From positions 1,887,001-1,951,000 of the forward strand of contig NZ_BOQE01000001.1 in the NCBI RefSeq assembly GCF_023705585.1: a DNA stretch of 64,000 nt, written 5' to 3'. Every line of letters begins with the position of its first letter. Positions within the stretch are counted from its first letter, which is position 1. Under the pieces are notes generated by a model, which was not told the origin of the DNA, did no database searches, and saw only the letters and a list, made by a program, of their open reading frames with translations. Made by a program: the position numbers and the translations under genes. Of the stretch, positions 1 to 8,528 are shown piece by piece. Source of the DNA: Collibacillus ludicampi. GTDB lineage: Bacteria > Bacillota > Bacilli > Tumebacillales > BOQE01.

Positions 1-99
1 GTGACTCTTGGCCTGTCCCTTTTTTCTAACGTTATTCGCATCTTCTAATTTGTCGGACGGTACAAGTTGTCCGAACAAAAGGAAGAGGAGGAACTTCAC

Positions 100-315
100 A
101 TGAACAAAACGGCAGGCTACTCCAGTCTCGTACTGCAACTGCAGACCGGTACGGACGCTACAGGGAAGCCCAAACTCAAGCAGAAGGAGTTTCCCAATGT
201 CAAAGCGACGGCGACAGACCAGGACATTTTTGAAGTCGCTCAGGCGCTCGCCAAATTGCAAGGACTTCCACTCTATAGTGTGATGCGCGTTGATCGCGCG
301 GAACTCAATCAATAA
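100..315 (+). CDS. DUF1659 domain protein
   Basis: A 71-aa protein of the DUF1659 family, whose function is unknown. The ATG at 100 is preferred over a TTG 33 bases upstream because a GAGGAGG ribosome site ends 8 bases before it. The short single-domain protein has no signal peptide or membrane segment. It lies 14 bases before a DUF2922 gene. In Bacillales these two small families commonly sit side by side as a pair, so the two are probably co-transcribed and stop at the shared hairpin at 551-589. Family assignment is from recalled sequence pattern (the K-x-K-F-x-N-x-K core, then a helical half). Confidence 0.75.
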   Translation: MNKTAGYSSLVLQLQTGTDATGKPKLKQKEFPNVKATATDQDIFEVAQALAKLQGLPLYSVMRVDRAELNQ

Positions 316-329
316 GGGGGAGATAAGCG

Positions 330-545
330 ATGACGAGCAAAAACCTGGAGTTACTCTTTATCACTTCCGGTAACAAGACGGTACGATTCTCACTCGCTAA
401 TCCCGTCGATCCGATTGACCCTTCGTTGGTGCAATCCACGATGGATTTGATCGTACAAAAAAACATTTTTGCAACGCCTACAGGCGATCTGGTGAAAAAG
501 GCGGAAGCGCGTGTCGTTGAGACGAACCGTACACAAGTGTTGTAA
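330..545 (+). CDS. DUF2922 domain protein
   Basis: A 71-aa DUF2922 protein of unknown function. It shows the typical opening (L-E-L-x-F, then a short beta-rich stretch), the D-P-x-D-x-L-T/V-x-x-x-V-x-x-x-M-D pattern in the middle and an A-x-V-V-E-T-x-x end. The ribosome site GGGGGAGA lies just before the ATG. It follows the DUF1659 gene by 14 bases as a two-gene unit ending in a strong hairpin. No residue suggests catalysis. The two proteins may work together, but nothing here shows how. Confidence 0.75.
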   Translation: MTSKNLELLFITSGNKTVRFSLANPVDPIDPSLVQSTMDLIVQKNIFATPTGDLVKKAEARVVETNRTQVL

Positions 546-550
546 AAGAG

Positions 551-589
551 CAAGCCAAGTTACCCGCAAAAGACGGGTGACTTGGCTTG
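551..589. terminator. Long hairpin between convergent genes
   Basis: Perfect 10-base arms (551-560 and 580-589) are extended by a TACCCG/CGGGTG inner stem around a short loop. It lies between the DUF2922 stop and the DedA stop on the other strand, so it probably ends both transcripts, although the T-run is weak. Confidence 0.7.
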
Positions 590-619
590 TACCGTTTACA
601 AAAAGCGGCTGAAATGAAC

Positions 620-1216
620 CTACCTTTGGCGATGACGCCAAAGATAGAAGAACATGCAGACAATGAGGCAGCCTGTGATCCACAGAAGGGAGCGGTTGAT
701 GATCTCGACAAGGTCGCGCCAATGTTCTCCCAGATAAACCCCCAGCCCCACCCAGGTGAAGCACCAAGCGAAAAAGCCGAGAAGGGAAAAACACAAGAAT
801 GTAGGCCATGACATCCCGCCGATCGCCGCAAAATAACTGGATAATGTGCGTACTCCCGGAAGAAAACGGCCGAAAACCAAGACGAAGATACCGAATCTGC
901 GTGATAATCGTTCCGTTTGTTTAATTTGTTCCGGTCGTATCAGCGCAAATCGTCCAAAACGCAGGAGAAAGGGCAGTCCGTAACGTCGCCCGAAGAAAAA
1001 AGCGGCGAGGGAACCTATATAACAGCCGATTGATGCGGACAGCCAGATGATCAGGAAGGAGAAGCGGCCTTGTGCCGCGAGAAATCCGTAGAAGGCCATC
1101 ACGGCATCACCGGGGAAGGGGATCCCGAGTCCCTCCAAAATCATGGCGGCAACGACCCCCGAATAACCGGCAGCGTGTACCCAATGAAGAAATGTTTGCC
1201 ACAATGTCTTGAACAC
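620..1216 (-). CDS. DedA family membrane protein
   Basis: A 198-aa integral membrane protein of the DedA superfamily, which includes undecaprenyl-phosphate and phospholipid flippases and is needed for membrane homeostasis. The family motifs are present: E-G-L-G-I-P-F-P-G-D in the first re-entrant loop and F-G-R-F-x-P-G-x-R in the second half, with several hydrophobic segments. I chose the GTG at 1216 because AAAGGAG lies 8-9 bases upstream; an in-frame ATG at 1243 lacks such a site. It is monocistronic and convergent with the DUF2922 gene. The substrate (C55-P or another lipid) cannot be told from sequence. Confidence 0.85.
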   Translation of the reverse strand: MFKTLWQTFLHWVHAAGYSGVVAAMILEGLGIPFPGDAVMAFYGFLAAQGRFSFLIIWLSASIGCYIGSLAAFFFGRRYGLPFLLRFGRFALIRPEQIKQTERLSRRFGIFVLVFGRFLPGVRTLSSYFAAIGGMSWPTFLCFSLLGFFAWCFTWVGLGVYLGEHWRDLVEIINRSLLWITGCLIVCMFFYLWRHRQR

Positions 1217-1461
1217 GGGACTGTCTCCTTTCTTCACATACACGTGATCGTTTTACATCTGTATGTGGAGAAGCCCCTTCTTTATGACGGGTATGGGGCG
1301 ATGGTTCATCCATTGAATGAATCCGGTGTAGAGATTGTGCTCTCCCGCTCCCTTCTCGTATCTTTTTGTTCGTTCCGAGTAGGGATTCCCTTGCGTGGCG
1401 TGCAGCGTTTTGTAGAATTATTATACAATGGGGGAAGGAATGGAAAGAGACGGTGTAACCA

Positions 1462-2448
1462 ATGGTGGAACGGAATCATGGGATCTATAACATGCGCGCG
1501 GTATGCCAAAAGCTCGGCTTATCGCCGGAAACTTTGCGCGCATGGGAACGGAGATACGATATCATAAGCCCGATGCGCAATGAAGCGGGCCACCGATTAT
1601 ATAGCGAACAGGACATGCAGACACTCGCATGGTTAATCGATCAGATCAACAAAGGATTTACGATTGGTCAAGCGGTACACCTCTATAAACAAATGCAGGA
1701 AGAGCAGTTGGAAAGAGAACGGGGTGCAACGGAACCGCACGCGTCGGAATCCGATGAGAGGCATGGGTATCGTGAGACGTTGCATCGTTTCAAAAAAGCG
1801 ATCTTGCATTGGGATGATGCGGCGGCGGAGCAAACCGTGGATCTTGTAAGTGCTATGTTCGGTATCGGTGTATTTGTCAGTGAATGGATGATCGACTTGC
1901 AAGACATGTTGTGGCAAGGTGTCAAGACGGGTGAACTGCGAATCGCTCACGAACGATTCGCGCTTCATATTATCAGAAACCGTATGCATGCGCTCATGCG
2001 AGTCCTTCCGCTCGTCTCCGTAGGTGATGAGCAGAGCGGTTCTTTCAGGCGATCATTTCTCGCTTTTTCATTAGAAGGAGAACCAAGCGATATCCCTTTG
2101 TTGTCCTTTGCGCTTTTTTTGCGTTTTGCCGGAGCGGCAGTAAAGTTTCTAGGTTACGATTTGCCCGTTGAAGAAGCGGTGTTTGCAGTTGAAGAGGCTG
2201 CTCCCGATGTCCTTGTTTTGTCTCTGACCAAACAGGATCATGCCTATCGAAGAGGAGAATGGGAAGAAAGGATTCGCAGAATGGAGGAAGCTGTCATGCA
2301 GGTTCGTGCGGCACGGGCGAATGTGGACATCATTCTCCTGACGGATGCGTACGTGCCCAACTCGCGGCACATGAAAGAGTTAGGGATAACGATCGTAAGA
2401 AACAACGGAGACGAGTGGGAACGATTGATCGAGCGATGGAATGAGTGA
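1462..2448 (+). CDS. MerR-family regulator with degenerate B12-binding domain
   Basis: A 328-aa regulator. Residues about 5-75 are a MerR winged helix (the L-x-P-E-T-L-R-A-W-E-R-R-Y core), followed by a helical B12-cap-like region and a Rossmann-type B12-binding-like domain (about 190-325, with the L-G-Y-D-L-P-V-E-E motif). This is the CarH/LitR layout. The cobalamin ligands look lost: the DxHxxG-type site in G-E-R-H-E-x-G reads G-E-P-S-D-I-P here, and the cap W-x9-EH motif reads as E-R with the W displaced. It may sense something other than B12 or act by protein contacts. Upstream of the ATG is an in-frame stop, and the ribosome site is weak. Its targets are unknown; divergent genes are absent. 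Confidence 0.75.
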   Translation: MVERNHGIYNMRAVCQKLGLSPETLRAWERRYDIISPMRNEAGHRLYSEQDMQTLAWLIDQINKGFTIGQAVHLYKQMQEEQLERERGATEPHASESDERHGYRETLHRFKKAILHWDDAAAEQTVDLVSAMFGIGVFVSEWMIDLQDMLWQGVKTGELRIAHERFALHIIRNRMHALMRVLPLVSVGDEQSGSFRRSFLAFSLEGEPSDIPLLSFALFLRFAGAAVKFLGYDLPVEEAVFAVEEAAPDVLVLSLTKQDHAYRRGEWEERIRRMEEAVMQVRAARANVDIILLTDAYVPNSRHMKELGITIVRNNGDEWERLIERWNE

Positions 2449-2492
2449 TAAAACTGACGATCCAAACCGTTGTCCCCATCTTCTTCCTAACT

Positions 2493-3605
2493 TTACTTCG
2501 ACTGCGTAAGGCGTTGTTTGATCCCGGTAACGATCAGTACTAACGAGGGAATGACATATTCGAAAATAAAGGCGTAAGAAGGAAACGTGTAACTAAGGAA
2601 TTGAATCATTTCGCTCGTATTCGAGAAGAGAGTAACAGAACTTATAACCAGTAAAATACCTACCGGGATGATCGTAATTCGATAATCGGTTAGCTTTAAC
2701 CAATGAGCGATTTCTTTCACAATGGCGAGATAGAACAGACTGACTTTGCCAAATATCGCGGCCACCCAAACGGCTAAATAGGCTGGATCCACCCGTTCAA
2801 AAAAATCGGCAATGTTGATTATGCGCGCTAAATTGAAAACGGAATATTCGAATGATGCGGTTAAGAGACCATATACAGCGATGGCAAAGATGTCAGTAAT
2901 CATAAGAAGCATGACAGAAAAGGTGAGTATAATGAGAAGAGTATTTTTCCCTTTCTTTTCTTCTTGTAACATGGGAAGATAGGTGGCCATAAGGACAATC
3001 TCGCCCAACCAGGCAGAAGGAATGATGCTTCCTTTTATAATGGGAAGTGCCAACTTTCTATCAAAGATAGGAAGAAGCTTATCGAAGTCGAGTTTTTCTA
3101 TAACAAAAATCAGCAAGGATATATTCGCAATAATGGATAAGAAAGCAATGATGATCATGAGTCTTCCTAAACATTCGACTCCCCCATAGGCGGCATAGGC
3201 GCACACGATCACCAAAAGCGATACAATAACGACCACGGGTGTTTTATCAAGAACGTACGTGCCGGTAAAATCGGTAATTTCGCGAAGAATGATGACGGCC
3301 ACATGGAAATAAAACCAGATATAGAGGCCGCCGATGATTTTGCCGATGATTCGTCCCAACGCAATGGGGGTATATTGAACCAATGTTTTTCCCGGATAAT
3401 GACGAATCAGTGTATGGATCATAAGTATTCCAAAGATACCGGCCATGTAGGAGAAGATCAGCGAGATCCATCCGTCCTGTCTAGCAATCTTAAAAGTAAC
3501 GGTAGGGACATAGATGAGAGAAGTGGCTGTGGAAAGTACATATGCGAACGCTCCGAATTGTGAACGAGAAATTTTCTTCTCGTACAGAGGAATCTCCTCC
3601 TTCAT
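2493..3605 (-). CDS. Spore germination permease, GerAB family
   Basis: A 370-aa protein with about ten membrane segments belonging to the GerAB (endospore germination permease, APC superfamily) family, the germinant-binding subunit of GerA receptors in the spore inner membrane. The opening S-R-x-Q-F and the P-x-W-x-G-E-like region (S-A-W-L-G-E) in the middle fit the family. It stands alone: no gerAA or gerAC is adjacent, so it either pairs with subunits elsewhere or is an orphan. Start choice is not clean. The ATG at 3605 has AAAGG ten bases upstream, while a perfect AAGGAGG lies inside codons 2-4. Confidence 0.85.
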   Translation of the reverse strand: MKEEIPLYEKKISRSQFGAFAYVLSTATSLIYVPTVTFKIARQDGWISLIFSYMAGIFGILMIHTLIRHYPGKTLVQYTPIALGRIIGKIIGGLYIWFYFHVAVIILREITDFTGTYVLDKTPVVVIVSLLVIVCAYAAYGGVECLGRLMIIIAFLSIIANISLLIFVIEKLDFDKLLPIFDRKLALPIIKGSIIPSAWLGEIVLMATYLPMLQEEKKGKNTLLIILTFSVMLLMITDIFAIAVYGLLTASFEYSVFNLARIINIADFFERVDPAYLAVWVAAIFGKVSLFYLAIVKEIAHWLKLTDYRITIIPVGILLVISSVTLFSNTSEMIQFLSYTFPSYAFIFEYVIPSLVLIVTGIKQRLTQSK

Positions 3606-3773
3606 GCATGTTGAGCCTTTCTATAGTATCCCCTTAGACTCCAATAACTTGCACGAATAGACAAAAGTAACCATTGTGTCGTATCGGCACCCGGAGAATA
3701 GGATCTTGGTTCTATTCGGTTTTGTTGTCACATATAGCTAGCATACAAGCCGTTCTTCACAGGGGGTTTTTGT

Positions 3774-4130
3774 ATGCTGCTTGTGAAAACCGATCGAAGA
3801 ACCTACTCATACGGAGATACCGTCCATTTTCATTTGCGTTTATACAACGAAAGTACGGAAAGTCGCGCTTACGCGTTTTCCACTACGCAACGGTTTGATA
3901 TCGCTGTGTGGAACCACGACATGCTCGTATGGCAATGGAATAAGGGGCGATTGTTTTCCCAAGTGGCCGCGATGTTGACGATCCAACCCGGTGACTCAAG
4001 AGTATTTTCTGCCGAGTGGGATCTTCGAGACATGGAGGGAAGACGGTTGCCGACCGGTAGTTACCAGATCCACGTATGGATGGTCAGTAACGAGGAGAAG
4101 GACAGCATAAGTATAGAAGTCAGAGAATAA
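3774..4130 (+). CDS. BsuPI-like putative proteinase inhibitor domain protein
   Basis: A 118-aa beta-rich protein resembling the BsuPI domain of the Bacillus intracellular proteinase inhibitor. It has the typical beta-sandwich series: a start with K-T-D-x-x-x-Y-x-x-G-D, then hydrophobic strands, W-x-W-x-x-x-x-x-F in the middle and a G-x-Y-x-x-x-x-W end strand. There is no signal peptide, which suits a cytoplasmic role. The ribosome site AGGGGG precedes ATG 3774. It is transcribed away from the gerAB gene. The inhibitor function is by family name only; many members are untested domains. Confidence 0.65.
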   Translation: MLLVKTDRRTYSYGDTVHFHLRLYNESTESRAYAFSTTQRFDIAVWNHDMLVWQWNKGRLFSQVAAMLTIQPGDSRVFSAEWDLRDMEGRRLPTGSYQIHVWMVSNEEKDSISIEVRE

Positions 4131-4311
4131 AATTTTTCCAAACACTGATTCTGTGCAAGAACTTGAGTGTGAGCATGACTGATGTATTTCTTGCATGGCA
4201 ATTGTCGCAGATGGTACCTGTTCGCGGGATAAGGATGGATTTCTGTGAAATATTCGTTGGCAAAGGGACAGCCAAAGGGAATATAATGAGTTTGAGGTGA
4301 ATGTATACAAA

Positions 4312-4401
4312 ATGGACTTACCTAGTCTAGTGTTGGATCTGCTGATCCTGAGTGGTCCCTATCTGTTGTTCCGCATGGTTATAAATAAAGTTCGTATCTA
4401 G
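4312..4401 (+). CDS. Possible 29-aa hydrophobic peptide
   Basis: A short frame encoding a 29-residue peptide with one hydrophobic stretch (L-V-L-D-L-L-I-L-S-G-P-Y-L-L-F) and a positively charged tail (R-M-V-I-N-K-V-R-I). A GAGGTGA ribosome-like site lies 11 bases before the ATG. A TATAAT box is at 4282-4287, with a TTGGCA 19 bases further up. A good intrinsic terminator follows 17 bases after the stop. The promoter-RBS-ORF-terminator arrangement suggests a real transcript, either a small membrane peptide or a small RNA. I recognise no family. Confidence 0.35.
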   Translation: MDLPSLVLDLLILSGPYLLFRMVINKVRI

Positions 4402-4417
4402 GATGTTTTCGTGTGTG

Positions 4418-4449
4418 AGAGACGTGGTATTAGACGCGTCTCTTTTTTA
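4418..4449 (+). terminator. Intrinsic terminator
   Basis: AGAGACG and CGTCTCT arms around a 12-base loop, followed directly by a T-run (TTTTTAT). It probably ends the short transcript carrying the 29-aa frame. Confidence 0.75.
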
Positions 4450-4522
4450 TTGTTAGAATTCCTTCTGCAGCGTTTTATGATAGGGCTGTACACCACAGAT
4501 TTTCGAAGTCTTTTTCAAGGTT

Positions 4523-4799
4523 GCTAACCATGCCGTAAGTTAGAGGATGAAAAGTGTCTTTAGGTGGTCGTAATGCTTTGCGTGAGACAGCGACTTTGGA
4601 GGTCGGCTCGCTTCCTTTTTGGTATGGGGTATATGCTTTGCGCGTAATAGCGACTTTGGAGGTCGTCTCGCAACATTTGATTATAATACCATGCGAGACG
4701 ACCTTCACGGAGCATGAGCGTAAAGCATATACCCGTAAGACCTTCATCGAACCCAAGCGCAAAGCGATACATCCATCCAAGTACTCATTTTCTAAGTAG
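4523..4799. repeat. Nested palindromic intergenic repeat, copy A
   Basis: This copy shares long stretches with those at 7.1, 23.8, 34.6 and 38.2 kb. It contains the inner hairpin module: an arm with ATATGCTTTGCGCG and GGAGGTCGTCTCGC, a loop around 4672-4692, then the complementary arm GCGAGACGACC and GTAAAGCATAT. An additional left half-module (4573-4612) and a right tail (CAAGCGCAAAGCGATACATC) belong to the outer module. Apparent reading frames through it are by-products of the palindrome. The leader AGAGGATGAAAAGT is shared with copy B. Confidence 0.85.
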
Positions 4800-4859
4800 G
4801 AAAACCTCAAGATGGGAACGAATGAATAAAGGTAATATCCGATGAAGAGAGGGAACCTT

Positions 4860-7052
4860 ATGTCTATCCAAACACCCGATTATGCTCTGGAGATAGCGAA
4901 AGCCCTCCACCTCCGCAAAGAGCAGGTGGCCGCGGCTATACGTTTATTCGATGAAGGCAATACGATACCGTTTATTGCCCGCTATCGGAAAGAGATGACC
5001 GGTGAACTGGACGAACAACAACTGCGCGAGATCGACGAGAAACTGACGAGCCTGCGAAATCTGCAGACGCGCAAAGAAGACGTGTATCGACTCATTGATG
5101 AACAAGGGAAGATGACGGAAGAATTGGCGGTACAAATCGTCAAGGCGGCCACTTTGACCGAAGTGGAGGACATTTACCGCCCCTATCGCCCGAAACGGAA
5201 AACTCGCGCTTCGATCGCACGGGAAAAGGGACTCGAACCGCTGAAGGAATGGCTCGTGCGGGATGGACAAGGAGATGTACTCGTTCAAGCCGGACAATAC
5301 ATATCGGAGGAACGCGGGGTATTCACTGCCGAAGAAGCTTTGCAAGGAGCACTGGACATCTTTGCGGAAGAAGTGTCAGATGATATGGAAGCGCGCAAAA
5401 TTGTACGTGAATTGACATTCCGCAAGGGCATTCTCACGTCCACGGCTATCAATCCGGAAGTGGAGAGCGTGTATGAACAATATTACAAATATGAAGAACC
5501 TGTGAGCAAGATCCCGCCTCACCGGATCTTGGCGATCAATCGCGGAGAACGGGAGGAAATCTTGCGCGTGTCGATCGAAGCGCCTGTCGAGGAAATCCTG
5601 ACGCGCCTGCAACAATTGCATCTGCCTGAACGGACAACAGATGCCACTCCTCATTTGCAACAAGCGATCATCGACGCGTACAAGCGGTTGATCGCTCCGT
5701 CGGTGGAAAGGGAAGTACGTGCAGAATTGACAGATAAAGCGGATGAACAGGCAATCCGCGTGTTCGCCTTGAATCTGAAACAATTGCTCTTGCAACCGCC
5801 TGTCCGCGGAAAAGTGGTGATGGGCATCGACCCTGCCTACCGTACAGGTTGCAAGCTGGCTGTCGTCGATGAAACAGGTAAACTGCTCGATATAGCCGTT
5901 ACCTACCCGACCCCGCCGCAGAACAAAGTGGATGAAGCCAAACGGATCCTGACAAGTCTCATCGAGAAACACGGTGTGGAGATCATTGCGATCGGAAATG
6001 GAACCGCATCGCGCGAAACGGAACTGTTTGTGGCGGAACTGTTAAAAGAAATTCCGCGCCAATTGGTTTACATCATCGTCTCGGAGGCGGGGGCGAGCGT
6101 GTATTCCGCATCACCGTTGGCACGAGAAGAGTTTCCCGATCTCGACGTGGCGGAACGGAGTGCGATTTCCATTGCCCGGCGTTTGCAAGACCCGTTGGCG
6201 GAGTTGGTCAAGATTGATCCGAAAGCGGTCGGTGTGGGACAGTATCAGCACGATGTCTCTCAGAAGCGGTTGGAGGAACAATTGGCGGCAGTGGTAGAGT
6301 CTGCCGTGAACTCGGTAGGGGTTGACGTGAATACCGCATCGGCTTCGCTCTTATCGTACGTATCAGGGTTGTCTTCCCAAGTAGCCAAGAATATTGTAGC
6401 TTATCGCGAGGAGAACGGGAAGTTTCGGCGTCGCAAAGAACTGAACAAAGTACCTCGCCTCGGTCCGAAAACGTACCAACAATGCATCGGTTTCTTACGC
6501 ATTCCCGATGCCGAACATCCTTTCGACAATACGCCCATTCACCCAGAATCGTATGAAGCGGCAGAACAGTTTCTGGAAACTTTAGGATACCGTCCCGAAG
6601 ATATCTTGAATCCTGCGGTGCGGAAAGAGATCGAAGAGAAGTTCAAGGGAGTCGATGCAGCGCAAATGTCTGCATCATTGGGAATCGGTGTTCCGACACT
6701 CAGAGACATCATGGAATCCCTGTTGCGCCCTGGGCGTGACCCGCGGGAAGAGCTCCCGCCGCCTGTGTTCCGCACGGATGTTTTAAAAATAGAGGATCTG
6801 GAAATCGGTATGGTGTTGCGGGGAACGGTGAGAAATATCGTCGATTTTGGCGTTTTTGTCGATATCGGCTTGAAAAATGACGGCTTGGTACATATCTCGC
6901 AACTCGCCGACCGATTTGTGAGAAATCCGATGGATGTCGTTTCCGTGGGTGATGTGGTCAATGTGCGCGTGATTTCTGTCGATGTGAAGAAAGGGCGCGT
7001 GGGCCTCTCCATGAGAGATTTGCCTGAGCAGAGTCCCTTGCCCGTTCATTGA
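4860..7052 (+). CDS. tex: Tex family S1 RNA-binding transcription accessory protein
   Basis: A 730-aa full-length Tex (YhgF-type) protein. It has an N-terminal helical domain, a central YqgF/RNase-H-like domain beginning near V-M-G-I-D-P-A-Y-R-T-G, helix-hairpin-helix repeats (the S-G-L-S-S-Q-V-A-K-N-I-V region) and a C-terminal S1 domain (G-M-V-L-R-G-T-V-R-N-I-V-D-F-G-V-F-V-D-I). Tex binds nucleic acid and affects transcription and, in some bacteria, toxin gene expression. The start at 4860 is chosen because AGAGGG lies 6 bases upstream; the in-frame ATG at 4842 lacks a site. It is flanked on both sides by palindromic repeats A and B and is apparently monocistronic. Confidence 0.95.
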   Translation: MSIQTPDYALEIAKALHLRKEQVAAAIRLFDEGNTIPFIARYRKEMTGELDEQQLREIDEKLTSLRNLQTRKEDVYRLIDEQGKMTEELAVQIVKAATLTEVEDIYRPYRPKRKTRASIAREKGLEPLKEWLVRDGQGDVLVQAGQYISEERGVFTAEEALQGALDIFAEEVSDDMEARKIVRELTFRKGILTSTAINPEVESVYEQYYKYEEPVSKIPPHRILAINRGEREEILRVSIEAPVEEILTRLQQLHLPERTTDATPHLQQAIIDAYKRLIAPSVEREVRAELTDKADEQAIRVFALNLKQLLLQPPVRGKVVMGIDPAYRTGCKLAVVDETGKLLDIAVTYPTPPQNKVDEAKRILTSLIEKHGVEIIAIGNGTASRETELFVAELLKEIPRQLVYIIVSEAGASVYSASPLAREEFPDLDVAERSAISIARRLQDPLAELVKIDPKAVGVGQYQHDVSQKRLEEQLAAVVESAVNSVGVDVNTASASLLSYVSGLSSQVAKNIVAYREENGKFRRRKELNKVPRLGPKTYQQCIGFLRIPDAEHPFDNTPIHPESYEAAEQFLETLGYRPEDILNPAVRKEIEEKFKGVDAAQMSASLGIGVPTLRDIMESLLRPGRDPREELPPPVFRTDVLKIEDLEIGMVLRGTVRNIVDFGVFVDIGLKNDGLVHISQLADRFVRNPMDVVSVGDVVNVRVISVDVKKGRVGLSMRDLPEQSPLPVH

Positions 7053-7102
7053 TAGCGCAAGTAGCATTTGTACGGAGCATATCGCACTAATTATTAAGAT
7101 AG

Positions 7103-7440
7103 TCACCCATGCCCCAAGCGGCACCATCAGAGGATGAAAAGTTTCTTGTGCGGGAGAAGTATAAGGCTTTCTCAAGAAACGGAGTGGCTTTTGGGTGGGT
7201 TGTATCGCTTTGCGGTGCAGAGGTGAGTTGAAGGTCGTTCCGCTTCCTTTATACCATTTAGAGGTATATGCTTTGCGCGTAATAGCGACCTTGGAGGTCG
7301 TCTTGCAACATTTGTTTATGATTCCATGCAAGACGACCTCCACGGAGCATGAGCGCAAAGCATATGCCTCAATGACGACCTTCATCGAACCCAAGCGCAA
7401 AGCGATACACCCACCCAAGCACTAATTTTCAAGGATATCA
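7103..7440. repeat. Nested palindromic intergenic repeat, copy B (most complete)
   Basis: The fullest copy. The outer module arms are near 7186-7245 (GGGTGGGTTGTATCGCTTTG through GAAGGTCGTTCCGC) and 7376-7425 (GACCTTC through CGCAAAGCGATACACCCACC). Between them sits the inner hairpin: TATATGCTTTGCGCG, GGAGGTCGTCTTGCA, a loop at about 7308-7325, then TGCAAGACGACCTCC and GCGCAAAGCATATG. The right end CCAAGCACTAATTTTCAAGGATA recurs at copies A and F. It fills the gap between tex and thiL. Confidence 0.88.
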
Positions 7441-7500
7441 GGGTGGTGTGCGTTTCCTTAGGATATAATAAATGGAACAATGAATGTTGGAGGCAGGAGA

Positions 7501-8502
7501 ATGTTCATAAAGGAGATCGGGGAGTTTGGTTTGATCGACCGGCTGGCACGAAAACTGGGACAACCGGATGAGAGTGTGATCGTGGGGATCGGAGACGATG
7601 CGGCTGTTCTGCAGGTCAAAGAGGGATACCAGGTGGTTATGACGACAGATATGTTGGTGGAAGGTGTACATTTCCTGCCACAGACAATCTCCTTTCACAA
7701 TCTTGGTTTCAAATCGGTAGCCGTCTCGATCTCCGATATTGCGGCGATGGGGGGGATTCCCAAACATGCGGTGATTTCGCTTGCCATCCCGCCGATGGTT
7801 CATGTGGAATCACTGGAATCCCTGTACGAAGGCGTGGCGGAGATTTGCAGTCAGCATGGCACACATGTTGTCGGAGGAGATATCGTCAAGATACAGGAGC
7901 GTCTCGTCATCTCTGTTACATTGCTCGGAGAAGTGGAAACCGGGCGTGCACTGTTGCGTTCCGGTGCGAAACCGGGAGATGTGGTGTTCGTTAGCGGTAC
8001 GGTCGGAGGTTCCGCCGCCGGTCTCTCGCTCTTGCAAGGGGAGGGCGATCGGGTATCAGTAACGGAACGTGACAAGCTGATCGAATTTCATCAAAGACCC
8101 GAACCCCAAGTCCTTTTGGGACGATTACTGCAGCAAAGCGGGAGTTGTACTTCATGCAACGACATCTCAGATGGTCTGGCCAGCGAGTTAAACGAAATTG
8201 CACAGGCGAGCGGTGTAGGGATGGAAATCGATCGGTTGGCGATCCCCATTCATTCGGCAGTTCGTTCTTTTGCAAGCGCTGTACAAAAAGATCCGCTTGA
8301 TTTCGCATTATTTGGCGGAGAAGATTATCAACTGGTTGGAACGGCGCGCGCAGATGGGTTCCCCGCCTTGCAAATGAGGGCGCGAGAAATGGGGATTTCC
8401 CTTACACGCATAGGGATAGTAACGAAAGAAAAAGGAGTTTGGCTTACCAGTGGTGGACAGGAACCGAGATTAATAGAGGCGAAAGGGTATTGTCATTTTT
8501 AG
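7501..8502 (+). CDS. thiL: Thiamine-monophosphate kinase
   Basis: A 333-aa enzyme that phosphorylates thiamine monophosphate to thiamine diphosphate with ATP. The family's N-terminal E-I-G-E-F-G-L-I-D, the G-D-D-A-A-V metal/ATP loop, the T-T-D-M-L-V-E-G-V-H-F segment, the D-I-A-A-M-G-G motif and the late S-D-G-L and G-G-E-D-Y motifs are all present, with normal length. The ATG at 7501 is used rather than 7480 because GGAGG lies 7 bases before it and the protein then begins as its homologues do. It heads the thiL-tsaE-tsaB-rimI-tsaD run seen in Bacillus (ydiA-ydiE), where the genes are closely spaced and likely one transcript. Confidence 0.95.
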   Translation: MFIKEIGEFGLIDRLARKLGQPDESVIVGIGDDAAVLQVKEGYQVVMTTDMLVEGVHFLPQTISFHNLGFKSVAVSISDIAAMGGIPKHAVISLAIPPMVHVESLESLYEGVAEICSQHGTHVVGGDIVKIQERLVISVTLLGEVETGRALLRSGAKPGDVVFVSGTVGGSAAGLSLLQGEGDRVSVTERDKLIEFHQRPEPQVLLGRLLQQSGSCTSCNDISDGLASELNEIAQASGVGMEIDRLAIPIHSAVRSFASAVQKDPLDFALFGGEDYQLVGTARADGFPALQMRAREMGISLTRIGIVTKEKGVWLTSGGQEPRLIEAKGYCHF

Positions 8503-8528
8503 CGATTCATTTTCGGGAGTGACGTTTC

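Noticed and set aside
1-99. Upstream gene end or promoter at the window start
   Set aside because: Only a small TCGGAC/GTCCGA inverted repeat near 53-74 is visible; too little to call.
4554-4810. Open frames on both strands through repeat copy A, with similar ones at 7195-7425, 34546-34834 and 23727-23942
   Set aside because: Their peptides (RKAYT-, ALRVIATLEV-type) are translations of the palindromic repeat in different frames; they have no ribosome sites and vary between copies as the repeat does.
6783-7418. A 211-codon minus-strand frame overlapping the end of tex and repeat B
   Set aside because: It runs antisense through the conserved S1 domain of tex and then through the repeat, so it is a by-product of both.
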